Origin: Mycoplasmopsis agassizii
Lineage (GTDB): Bacteria; Bacillota_I; Bacilli_A; Mycoplasmatales; Metamycoplasmataceae
DNA length: 64,000 nucleotides
NCBI RefSeq assembly: GCF_002272945.1
Contig: NZ_NQMN01000002.1
Span: 62,001 to 126,000 of the forward strand
Direction: 5' to 3'
In this document: in pieces, positions 22,495-30,787 of the stretch
Layout: each line of letters opens with the position of its first letter
How positions within the stretch are numbered: position 1 is the first letter of the stretch
The notes under the pieces: model-generated
Databases searched by the model: none
The model's input: only the letters and a program-made list of their open reading frames with translations
What the model was told of the DNA's origin: nothing
Position numbers and translations under genes: made by a program

Positions 22495-22632
22495 TTATTT
22501 CTCCTCTTTATGCATTGTGTGTTTTTTACATACCTTGCAATATTTTTTGATAGCTAAACGTTCTTCTTTACTGTTGGTGCTCTTTATGCGATTTCTACAG
22601 ATCTCGCATGCAATTGCAATTTTAGTCGACAT
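22495..22632 (-). CDS. rpmG: 50S ribosomal protein L33
   Basis: 45 residues, ATG at 22630-22632. All four zinc-ribbon cysteines are present (IACEICRNR and YCKVCKKH), so this is the zinc-binding C+ form. The order rpmG-secE-nusG is conserved in Firmicutes. Confidence 0.95.
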   Translation of the reverse strand: MSTKIAIACEICRNRIKSTNSKEERLAIKKYCKVCKKHTMHKEEK

Positions 22633-22666
22633 TGTTAATTATGATAAACAAAAAAATGAAAAATAA

Positions 22667-23308
22667 TTAATTTTGTACTCATTTAAGGTGTTTTTTTCAT
22701 TCACTTGCAAGTTTTTTCTGTTCATACTTGCTTCAAGGTCTAGTTTTATAGACATCTCGTGGGTTAAAATCGTTGACAATGATTTTACGAACCACGAATG
22801 CTAATTGTTCTGAAAGGTCTTCATTTTTCATCATCAAGTATAAATCTTGCCTTAAAATGCGTTCCTTAATAGTATCATCACCTTCAACTCAATCAAACTC
22901 AAAGCCTTCTTTTGCTAGAATTGCATAGTTAAAGCGATTTGATTGCGAATTCATTGATGAAATTTCACCAAGCATTACATTTTTTCATGATGTATATAGA
23001 TAACTTAGTAAAGTTTTACCATCCTCGGGCTGGTAGTTTTTCATTAATTCATAAGTTTTGAATAGGGATATTCAAACTAGATCATCTTCGTTTAGACAGG
23101 TTGAATAATGGATACTGAGAAGTTTCCTTGCTATGGTGTGCATTAAAGCTGAATAATCTTGATAATACAATCTTAATTGTCTACTCTTCTTAAGATTGAC
23201 TAGTTTGCTACTTTTACTCTCTTGCTTTTGATTAATACCGCTGGTGCCTGAAAAATTTTCAGACATTGTCAGTTGTTTCAAAATCTCTCTCATCAGCATA
23301 CGATCCAT
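22667..23308 (-). CDS. Putative RNA polymerase sigma factor (SigH-position, sigma-70 region 2-like)
   Basis: 213 residues, ATG at 23306-23308; the start is uncertain because there is no clear ribosome site and other ATGs lie at codons 4, 6 and 15. Residues around LNEDDLVWISLFKTYELM and YQPEDGKTLLSYLYTSW follow the region 2.2-2.4 pattern of sigma-70 proteins (EDL...G...L..A...FDP..G..F..Y). No helix-turn-helix of region 4 is obvious in the C-terminus. Length and locus match Bacillus sigH: cysS-mrnC-rlmB-yacP-sigH-rpmG-secE-nusG. The family identity is inferred from motif plus synteny. Its targets are unknown. Confidence 0.6.
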
Positions 23309-23417
23309 CTAATCTACTGACTATCATTTTGCAAAATTTTTATTAATGGCAAACAATTTTTGATTAAAATCGAGACTGCGAATTTGATTAAACTGCAAAA
23401 TATGGTAATTGTTGTTT

Positions 23418-23423
23418 ATTATA
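23418..23423 (-). promoter_or_regulatory. Probable -10 box upstream of the sigma-like gene
   Basis: A TATAAT on the minus strand lies in the 150-base gap after rlmB, about 110 bases before the assigned ATG. It suggests that sigma-rpmG-secE-nusG can be transcribed separately from rlmB. Confidence 0.45.
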
Positions 23424-23460
23424 ACCATTTATGAGACAATGGGGTTGTAAAAAATCTATT

Positions 23461-24171
23461 TTAAACAACTTTTTTAGCTTCAATTTTTAGCTTCAAATCA
23501 TAAAAAATAATTGCAGAAGCTGCTGAAGCATTTAAAGATTGCACAGTTCCAAAACTAGGAATTTTAAATAATAAATCGCTTTCTTTAACTAGAGAATTAT
23601 TCACTCCTTTATGTTCGTTACCGATGATAATGACACTTTTACTATCAAAATCAACTGCTTTTAAATCAACAGTTTTTTCTGATAAATGGGAAGCATAAAT
23701 TCAATAACCTGCTTTTTTTAGTTTTTGAATTGTTGTGGTTAGTGATGAAGCTTTATGGAATTTCATATTAATAAAACCACCTGATGATGCCTTTAAAACA
23801 GTATCAGTTATTTGTACACTTCTCTCTTTTGCAAAAACAATATTCTTAATTCCAAATGAATTTGCACTACGAATTATTGCGCCAAAATTTTGGGGATCTT
23901 CTAAATGATCAAGAACTATAATTGGCTCTTGTGTTTTGATTAATTCTTCAATTGTTAGATAATTAAAATCACTGATTTGAGCAATGTATCCTTGATGATT
24001 TGTTTTAGTTAATTTATTCATTTCATACTTATCTAAGTAGGTAATTTTAATATCAGTTTCTAGATCTAATTTTTTGCCTTTTTCTAGATATATCTTTTCA
24101 ATTTTAAAATTGAATTTTATGGCTTCATAAATTGAATTTTTACCAGTTAAAAATAATTTATTGTTTGTCAC
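23461..24171 (-). CDS. rlmB: 23S rRNA (guanosine-2'-O-)-methyltransferase RlmB-like (SpoU family)
   Basis: 236 residues from GTG at 24169-24171, which has AGGG eight bases upstream. An in-frame ATG at 24198 has no ribosome site and would overlap the previous gene more. KLFLTGKNSIYEAI is the substrate-binding N-domain start. PIIVLDHLEDPQNFGAIIRSANSFG is SPOUT motif 1, SVIIIGNEHKGVN motif 2, and FGTVQSLNASAASAI motif 3. The knot-forming pattern is complete. It overlaps the GIY-YIG gene by 14 bases, so the two are coupled. Confidence 0.93.
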
Positions 24172-25042
24172 TTTTTTTGCCCTGTTCAATAAAATCATAA
24201 ACTGTATATCTGATATCTAAAAGATCTTTTTCAACATTACTTTGAAACTCCATAGCTTCTCTTATTTTGTCTCTACTTTCATTCAAGACAAAAAGTAGCT
24301 TTGCAATATCCATATATAAATCGCTGCCTTCTTTAATATTAGGAAGAAATTTTTCCCCTATGATTTTTATTAAATTCATCATGAAATCTATTCCATGATA
24401 AAAATTAAATTTTCCAAATGCAACATGTATATCTTCAACATATCTATCAGATAAAATGTAATCTAAAAAATCTTCTATAGTTTCAACACAGTATCCTAAA
24501 TCAGGTGGAACAGGTGATTCGCTATTAGCTAATTTATGAAAACAGATTATATGTTCTCATTGATTTAAGCCGTAAATATATGTTTCAAATTTATTTATAT
24601 AGTTTAATTCGATCATGCTTGCTAATTCATTATCTTCTTTATTTTGACTAGATAAAGAATTATCTAAAATTGCTAGAACATGTTCTTTTATATCATCTAC
24701 AGTTTGATCTGTATCTAATAATAGTTTTACTATTTTTGTATATAAATGTTTTCCATCTCACATGGTTGAACTAGCAACAATTTGAAAGCCCTCTCTGATG
24801 CCTACATTGTTTACTGTTGCAGCTTCCATAACATCTTCAAAATATTTTTTTATACTTGCTTTATGAGATTGAATTCTTGCACGAAAGCCCCTAGAATTCA
24901 GTGTTTTACCTATATAATAGAAAGAATTAACTTTGTCAATTACTATTTCAAGAACGTAAATTCCTTTTTCATTTTCATTAAATTTTGTAATTGGTTGCAT
25001 GTGGTTTTTAATATGATTTTTCATACCTAAATGATAATACAT
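24158..25042 (-). CDS. GIY-YIG nuclease-domain protein
   Basis: 294 residues from ATG at 25040-25042; TTG at 25048 and ATG at 25024 are alternatives, none with a clear ribosome site. The GIY-YIG core is at residues 26-61: KGIYVLEI, then YYIGKT at 42-47, then an Arg-rich helix with RARIQSHK (Arg56, His60). The remaining 230 residues are mostly helical and unrecognised, with no zinc finger or other DNA-binding motif. It sits between cysS and rlmB, where Firmicutes carry Mini-RNase III. Stand-alone GIY-YIG proteins can be homing, repair or RNA/DNA-processing nucleases; which one applies is not known. A conserved catalytic Glu needs alignment to confirm. Confidence 0.7.
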
Positions 25043-25103
25043 TTGCAACTAATAAATTGATTATTTTGCAATTCATATTTTGAAAAATATGATCGAAAAC
25101 TGA

Positions 25104-25136
25104 ATTAAAAAAAGCATCTTTTAAAAATGCTTTTTC
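25104..25136 (-). terminator. Terminator after cysS
   Basis: On the minus strand, AAAAAGCAT pairs with ATGCTTTTT, followed by TTAATT. It lies 18 bases after the cysS stop and separates it from the GIY-YIG gene. Confidence 0.8.
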
Positions 25137-25153
25137 ATTAAATTTTTTTACTA

Positions 25154-26962
25154 TTAAATCAAGTTTTCACTTAGTAACATTTCTCGATATTCATCTGCTT
25201 GAATATAGTCTTGATTGTCATGATGAATTTTTCAAATACGATATAACTCTAAAAATTTAATTTTATTTTTTCTTAAATGATCATGTCAATTAAAGTCCAT
25301 TAAATTAATTAAAGTGTAAATATGTTTTAATGTTTCTTTGTTTAAACTTTTATTGTAATTAGAAATTAATTTGTCAATTGAAAATAAATATTTTTGAAAA
25401 TTTAATTCAACTAAATGATTAACTGCTTCTTTAGTTGTATCATCAACAACGATGCGATCACAGTTATATAACATTGCTTCAAAAATAATTTTTTTATATT
25501 TCTTAATAATGTTTTCTTGTTGTTTTATTAAGACATTATTTAAATTAATTGGAGCACTTATTTTTGTTCCTAAAATAATTAATTTAAAAATATCTGGCTC
25601 AAAATCATCTGCCTTAATTATATTTCCAAGTGATTTTGACATCTTTTTATTTTCATAAAAAATCTGTCCTGTGTGCATTCAATTTTTAGTAATATCTTTA
25701 CCATAAATTGCTTGATGTTGAGCGTTTTCATTTTCATGATGAGGGAATTTTAAATCCATTCCACCCCCATGATAATCAATTGTTTCTCCATGAAAATAAT
25801 TGTTGATAAAGGCAGCACATTCAGTATGTCATCCAGGTCTTCCTGTGTATTTATTAAAACTATAAAGTGGCTGAATATCTGACTGTTTTCATAAGTAAAA
25901 ATTGGCTTCTTCATAATCGATATCTTTATCACGATTTACGTTTTTACCATAGTTTTCAACTTTACTAATATCTAGTAAAACACCATCATTTTCATGAATA
26001 ACTTTATTAGATTTTAATAACTTATTTAAGTAACCTTTAATCATGACAATGCTTTTTGTAACATAGACTAAATGAGTAATTGTTCTAATTCCATACTTTT
26101 TTAAAAGTTGCACATATTCTCTAGAATACTTTTGCGAAATCTCTGAAGGGTGCACTCCTTCTTCATCAGCTCTTTGAATTATCTTGTCATCAATATCTGT
26201 AATATTGTGAACAAAAGTAACTGCTTTTTGATGAAATAAATTTGCTTTAGCAAAAATATGTGATGTTAAAACTGGCCTCATATTTCCAATATGAGGTGAA
26301 TCATAAACGGTTGGTCCACAAGTATATAATTTGATAATATTATCATGCTTACTTTGCACTAAAGTTTTTAGCCTATTAGTTCTTAAATATTGATTGGCAA
26401 AGTATTTTAATTTTTTTTCTTTAAAAAGTAATAAACAATCATTAGCTAAATTAGAAACATAATTATTTAAGGTTTCCTGATTAAAAATATCTTTATGTTG
26501 TTCTTTTCAGTCTAATAAAGTATTAACCTCTTTAAACAAAATATTAACTAGTTCATTGGAATAGTTATATTTAACTTTATTTGCTTTAAATTCAGTTATA
26601 TCGACGATTTCTAATTCCTTATCAGCATAGTCTTTTAAATCTAAATCATAGTCAATATATTTGACTGTATTATCTTCAAAAAAATATGGACTGGACATAT
26701 TTATATATAAAAAATTTCCAGTTGGTCTAAGTAAATATAAAGCATTAAAAAAATGCTTTTTATAAAAAAATCAAATCGAAGGTTCAGTCACTGAATACTT
26801 GCGATCTTTTATGTCTTGAACTTTAGCTCGATATAGATAAAGTACAAGTTTTTCATCATCATCTGCAATGACAATGGCGTTGTTTCATTGCCGGTACAAA
26901 GTACCGTCATGTTTAAATCCCTGAATATTAACTTTTTGGTATTTATGTGTTTTTTTATTCAT
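25154..26962 (-). CDS. cysS: DUF402-cysteinyl-tRNA synthetase fusion
   Basis: 602 residues in one frame, ATG at 26960-26962, seven bases after AAGGAG, stop TAA at 25154. Residues 1-170 are a DUF402 domain: [17 protein letters not shown], then the signature [18 protein letters not shown] around 100-117, as in the Ntdp nucleoside tri/diphosphatases. Residues from about 195 are Cys[18 protein letters not shown] with zinc Cys215 and HIGN at 224-227, GRPGWHTECAA and [10 protein letters not shown] (zinc ligands), and KMSKSLGN at 440-447. The only interruptions are TGA Trp codons. No in-frame ATG lies between residue 89 and the CysRS signature, so CysRS translation appears to depend on the fusion. 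CysRS charges tRNA-Cys; the DUF402 role here is unknown. Confidence 0.88.
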
Positions 26963-26973
26963 CAAACATCTCC

Positions 26974-29064
26974 TTATGAGGATCTTGTCATCTGAACTTG
27001 CTGGTCACTATCTTTTGCGATTGTATAAAAATTTCTTGATCCTAATTCGCCTTGTTGGCTTGCTCTAAAAGAGGTAATTGTGCGTGAAGTGTTATTCAAA
27101 AGTGGCACAAATTTTTCATTGTCTTGAACTTCATCATCATTATTTAAATCATCTCAAAAATAAATTCTTGAGGTTGAAACATGAGTTGAAACATCCATAA
27201 AATAAGCATCACTCATTCATGAAACATATTCTGAAGTTGAATTAGTTACCTTACTTTCAAGCGGTCCTAAAGTCTTACTTAAATCGCTCACATTTTGTTT
27301 TGCTTTAAAAGTAAATTCACCATCTTTTAATAAGTTATCAACTGGATTGAAAACAAGATTTTGTGAAGCAAAATCGTTATTGTCTGTTAACACATTCTTA
27401 TTTGAATTAATATTTTTATTATTCAAATAAGTAATTGCTACCTTAATTTTCTTATTCCCGTTTTCAATGATTAAGCCATCATATTTAGCAGCTTTTTCCT
27501 TAGTTAAAAAACCACTCATACGAATATTATTAAATTTATCTCTAATACTTACTGAATCATTAGGGTTTTTTGCTTGCACAATCCCTAATGATTTAACAGC
27601 GATATTTGGATTAACAAAATAAATCTGATTAATTTCATTATCATAACCCATTGCTTTTAAGTAAGCGTTATATAAATCTTTAGTGCGATCTTCAAAAGTA
27701 ACAACTTCTCGATTATTAATTTGTAATGAACCTTTACTTACATTATTTGCTAGTAAATATTGAGCACCACGATTATCTGAAGCGATGTAAGGCACATCAA
27801 CATTATTAACACTTTGTGATAATAGTTTATTACTGCGTCCTAGATCTTCAATATAAGTATCTGAGTAAGTGCGAATATTTGTAACTGATGTATTAACGGT
27901 TTCTGAAACTGAAGTGCCAAAGCCGTTTTGTGCAAACGCAAAACGGTTTGAAAAATTTGTTCCAGGATTTTCCACTGAATAAAATGGTACATAACCAATT
28001 TTTTGAAATTCCCGTGGCACTAATTCTGCTTGAGAATAAAAGTAAGCAATTTGCTCAGCACCATAAGTGATCGCTGAATTATTGCGAAAACCATTAGTGG
28101 TTGAAACTTCAGGAGCACTGACATATAAATTATTAGTAACTGCTTGCAGTTGTGCATTGGCAACAGTTGAATTTTCATTAGCCATTGCGTATAAAACTGA
28201 AGCAGCATAAACTGCACAAAGACATTGTCTAGGTCCAGCCGCTGAAACTCACGAACGTAAATGTTCTGATTTTAAAGCGTTATTATCAGCTGTGTTTTCG
28301 TAATTTAAAAGTTGTTGAAATTCATCAACAAAGTTTTTATTTCACTGACTAGCAGAAACTGTCACATTATTTTGTCCTGATGCTGAAGTAGAAACTGCTT
28401 TAGAAACTAAGGTTGTGTTATTAACTCTTGTAATTTGATTTAAATTGTCGCTTTGCAAATATGAATTTGCAAAGTGATGGAAATATTCATGGTAAATAGT
28501 TGGTAAAACAGCATCGACTTTTTGTTCAAAAGTCATGTCCTGCATAATATAACTATTAACACTGATGAAAATCTCATTAGTTGCTGGAAAATATTGCCCA
28601 TTAACTCCAGATGATAAAATATCGACATTATTAAAAGAAATTCTTTTTAAGTCGTAAATTTCGGGTCCATAGGCTAGACGATCTAAAATTATTTTATGAA
28701 GATCAGCAAGTTCTTCTTTTGAAAAAAATCATTTCTCACTACCATTTGTTAAGCGTGAAGCAAATGAATCATATTGGATTCAGTTAGTTGCAGGTACATC
28801 TGTAGCAGCTCCTGCTGAGTTTTGCACTGTTGTTGCAACTGATCAATTTGAATTAGAACTAAAAGGTGATTTAGGCGAGTAAGTTACGAGCGAACCATTT
28901 GCACTAGGATCTAGTGCAATCGGTAAACTTCCTTTTAGTGCACCTGTGGTGACAATGATGATTGCACCAGTAGTTGCAGCGATTGCAGCAACAAAAATCG
29001 ACGATAATGCTATCAAAACATTTTTAACGACTTTAACACTGGTTTTTGAAACAACTTTTTTCAT
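26974..29064 (-). CDS. HExxH zinc metalloprotease-like surface protein
   Basis: 696 residues, ATG at 29062-29064, TAA at 26974. The N-terminus KKVVSKTSVKVVKNVL and a long hydrophobic stretch form a signal or anchor. There is no lipobox Cys, unlike its paralogue at 1025-2986. HEYFHH at 192-197 is the zinc motif. Shared blocks are YGPEI before it, CLCAVY after it, GFLTKEKAAKY, and IYFWDD near the end. TGA Trp codons occur at several places. The stop lies 11 bases before the DUF402-CysRS start, so the two may be co-transcribed. A good promoter sits immediately upstream and implies a leaderless mRNA. Substrate unknown. Confidence 0.85.
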
Positions 29065-29070
29065 AAAATC

Positions 29071-29099
29071 ATTATATTATTTTATTTTAGTAATTGAAA
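29071..29099 (-). promoter_or_regulatory. Promoter of the 26974-29064 metalloprotease gene (leaderless)
   Basis: On the minus strand, TTTCAA (29099-29094), a 17-base spacer and TATAAT (29076-29071). The ATG begins at 29064, seven bases on, so transcription probably starts at the A of the ATG. No ribosome site is present, which agrees. Confidence 0.6.
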
Positions 29100-29143
29100 A
29101 AGTTATTCAATTTCATTAATAAATAAGTTTTTTATTTTTTTAT

Positions 29144-29186
29144 GCTTAAAAGCCTTTTGTAATGCTTTTAAGCAACTATTTTTTTT
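29144..29186 (+). terminator. Hairpin with trailing T run, role unclear
   Basis: A perfect 10-bp stem GCTTAAAAGC / GCTTTTAAGC is followed five bases later by eight T. No + gene ends nearby, so its purpose is not evident. Confidence 0.35.
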
Positions 29187-29199
29187 CTAAATTTTAAAT

Positions 29200-29354
29200 T
29201 AAAAAAATGGCCCCCTGATAAATCAAGGGGTTAAAACAAAAAAGAAGGTACATACTATAAAAAAACCAAAAATTTAGTTTATTTTAAATAAGTTGTACTG
29301 CCTAGGAAGGTAACTTAGAATTAATTATCTAAGGTGTTCGTTTACCACCTAGGC
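29200..29354 (-). ncRNA. Candidate small RNA with own promoter and terminator
   Basis: This is the main content of the 29065-29614 gap; no ORF of note is present. A promoter at 29361-29389 would start RNA at about 29354. The first 55 bases fold into a long hairpin: GCCTAGG / CCTAGGC closing stem, inner GGTAA / TTACC, and CTTAGA / TCTAAG around an AT loop. After about 70 AT-rich bases, CCCCTTGAT pairs with ATCAGGGG (29212-29230), followed by seven T, an intrinsic terminator. The RNA would be about 155 nt. It lacks the SRP domain IV, RNase P and tmRNA signatures. Family unknown. Confidence 0.6.
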
Positions 29355-29360
29355 AATGAT

Positions 29361-29389
29361 ATTATACAAAAAAATCAATTAATGTGCAA
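29361..29389 (-). promoter_or_regulatory. Promoter of the candidate small RNA
   Basis: On the minus strand, TTGCAC (29389-29384), a 17-base spacer, then TG-TATAAT (29366-29361). It is the best -35/-10 pair in the window and fires into a folded non-coding segment. Confidence 0.7.
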
Positions 29390-29592
29390 ATTTTACCCAT
29401 AAAATAACGATTTTGATTTTTGTCTGATTTTTTGCAGCAAAAGTTTTTCATTTTGCCACAATTTTTGACTGATTTGCCAAATTATTGTTAATAATAAATT
29501 AGTTGTAAAACAAATTTAAAGCCAAATAATAGGATTTAGTGAAATATTTGTGGAAAATTTTGCACTTTTAAATTTTTTACGCCTATGTGGCT

Positions 29593-29598
29593 TATAAT
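29593..29598 (+). promoter_or_regulatory. -10 box of the 71-residue protein gene
   Basis: TATAAT is followed within six bases by the ribosome site AAAGGAGG, so the 5' leader is only about ten bases. Confidence 0.6.
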
Positions 29599-29614
29599 AG
29601 AGAAAGGAGGCTAT

Positions 29615-29830
29615 ATGTATCAATATAAAGCAATTTTGAAATCAACAAAAGAAGTAGTTGCTGAAGGTCATTCAGTCAAAGATGTTGAAAATGATATCAA
29701 AGCATATCGCAGAGCACAGAAAAAAGGTGAACATACAAAAGGTCAAGAGCTAATTGAAATCTACCACGTTTTTCGTGAAAAAACTGAGGGTGAAGATAAC
29801 TCAAAAAAAGAACTGATTAAAACAGTTTAA
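29615..29830 (+). CDS. Small conserved-looking cytosolic protein
   Basis: 71 residues from ATG at 29615, directly after a perfect AAAGGAGG. An upstream in-frame GTG would lie inside the promoter and was rejected. The sequence begins YQYKAILKSTKEVVAEG, then a basic segment (KAYRRAQKKGEHTKG) and IEIYHVFREK, a mixed beta-strand/helix pattern. I recall similar 70-residue proteins in mycoplasma genomes but not a function. It has strong expression signals and its own terminator, and lies ahead of trmB. Confidence 0.75.
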   Translation: MYQYKAILKSTKEVVAEGHSVKDVENDIKAYRRAQKKGEHTKGQELIEIYHVFREKTEGEDNSKKELIKTV

Positions 29831-29851
29831 AAACTAAACTAAATAAAATTT

Positions 29852-29879
29852 AAAAATAATTCAAGATTGGGTTATTTTT
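29852..29879 (+). terminator. Terminator of the 71-residue protein gene
   Basis: AAAAATAA pairs with TTATTTTT, followed by C and four T, 22 bases after the stop codon. Confidence 0.55.
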
Positions 29880-29897
29880 CTTTTATCATTTTAAACT

Positions 29898-30512
29898 ATG
29901 GGTCGACTTAGATTTGATAAAGAAAAAACTAGCAAAGCATTTGCTAGTAGTTATACAGTTAAAAATTTTCCTTTAGTTTTAAAGGAAAATGCAGTTTTAG
30001 AAATTGGCATGGGTAAAGGGAGAATGCTTTCAGCTTTAGCTTTTAAGAATCCAAATAAACATTATTATGGAATTGAAAAGTTTGCAACTGTTGTTGCTCA
30101 TGCTGTTAAAAAAGCAGAAAGTCTTGAATTATCAAATATTAACTTTATAATTGATGATGTCAAAGATGCATTAATAAATATTCAAGGAAAAGCTGATTTA
30201 ATTTGATTAACTTTTTCAGATCCTTGACCAAAAGCAAGACATGAAAAGTTTCGCTTAACAAATAAAAAATTTTTAAGTTTATACAAAAATATGATCAAAA
30301 ATGATGGTTTGATCAAACTTAAAACTGATAATGACGTTTTTTTTGCTTATTCAAAGCAATCAATAATCGAATTTGGTTGTGAAATTGTTGAAATAAGCGA
30401 TGATTTTCATAATTCACCATTTGCAATTGATAATGAAATGACTGACTACGAGCAAAAGTTTTCACAAGTTGGTAAAAAAATTAATTACCTTGCATTTCGC
30501 TACAAAAAATAA
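29898..30512 (+). CDS. trmB: tRNA (guanine(46)-N7)-methyltransferase
   Basis: 204 residues, ATG at 29898. Uses SAM to methylate G46 in the variable loop of tRNAs. VLEIGMGKGRMLSALA is the SAM-binding motif I, YYGIEK motif II, and FSDPWPKARHEKFRLT the TrmB signature. FHNSPFAIDNEMTDYEQKF near the C-terminus is the conserved tRNA-binding end. Two TGA Trp codons lie in the signature region. There is no ribosome site; a TATCAT box ends about ten bases before the ATG, so the mRNA may be leaderless. Confidence 0.95.
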
Positions 30513-30536
30513 TCACAAAATTTAAATATATTTTAC

Positions 30537-30569
30537 AGTCGTTTTTTTCTGCAAAAAGCGACTTTTTTA
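30537..30569 (+). terminator. Terminator of trmB
   Basis: AGTCGTTTTT pairs with AAAAAGCGACT, followed by six T. Confidence 0.85.
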
Positions 30570-30602
30570 TTTCACAGATTTTTTAAATATCTTTAGATAA
30601 AC

Positions 30603-30692
30603 ATGGCAAAGTTACCAAAAATTGAAATTATTTCAAATAATGAAAGAAAAACAGGCGAATTATCAAAAATTTTTTTCAAAAATAGGGGCTAA
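30603..30692 (+). pseudogene. 29-codon ORF, possible remnant of a longer gene
   Basis: ATG at 30603, TAA at 30690; it encodes MAKLPKIEIISNNERKTGEL and nine more residues. The IEIISNNERK pattern recalls the N-terminus of NAD kinases (strand, SN-x-KS). If so it is the 5' stub of a deleted gene; the evidence is weak. No ribosome site. It lies in the 275-base gap between trmB and the symporter. Confidence 0.2.
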
Positions 30693-30713
30693 TTTTTAAA
30701 ACTTTTGTAATCG

Positions 30714-30719
30714 TATAAT
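30714..30719 (+). promoter_or_regulatory. -10 box of the sodium:solute symporter gene
   Basis: TATAAT, 69 bases before the ATG. The leader carries two AAGAAAG stretches, at about 30733 and just before the ATG. Confidence 0.5.
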
Positions 30720-30787
30720 AATTATTACATTAAGAAAGGAAATTAAAAAATATAAATTTAACTTATTAATTAAGAAAGAGAAAAAAT

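Noticed and set aside
29298-29354. tRNA-like segment with a 7-bp acceptor-like stem and discriminator A
   Set aside because: It is only about 55 bases and has no anticodon or T arm, so it is not a tRNA.
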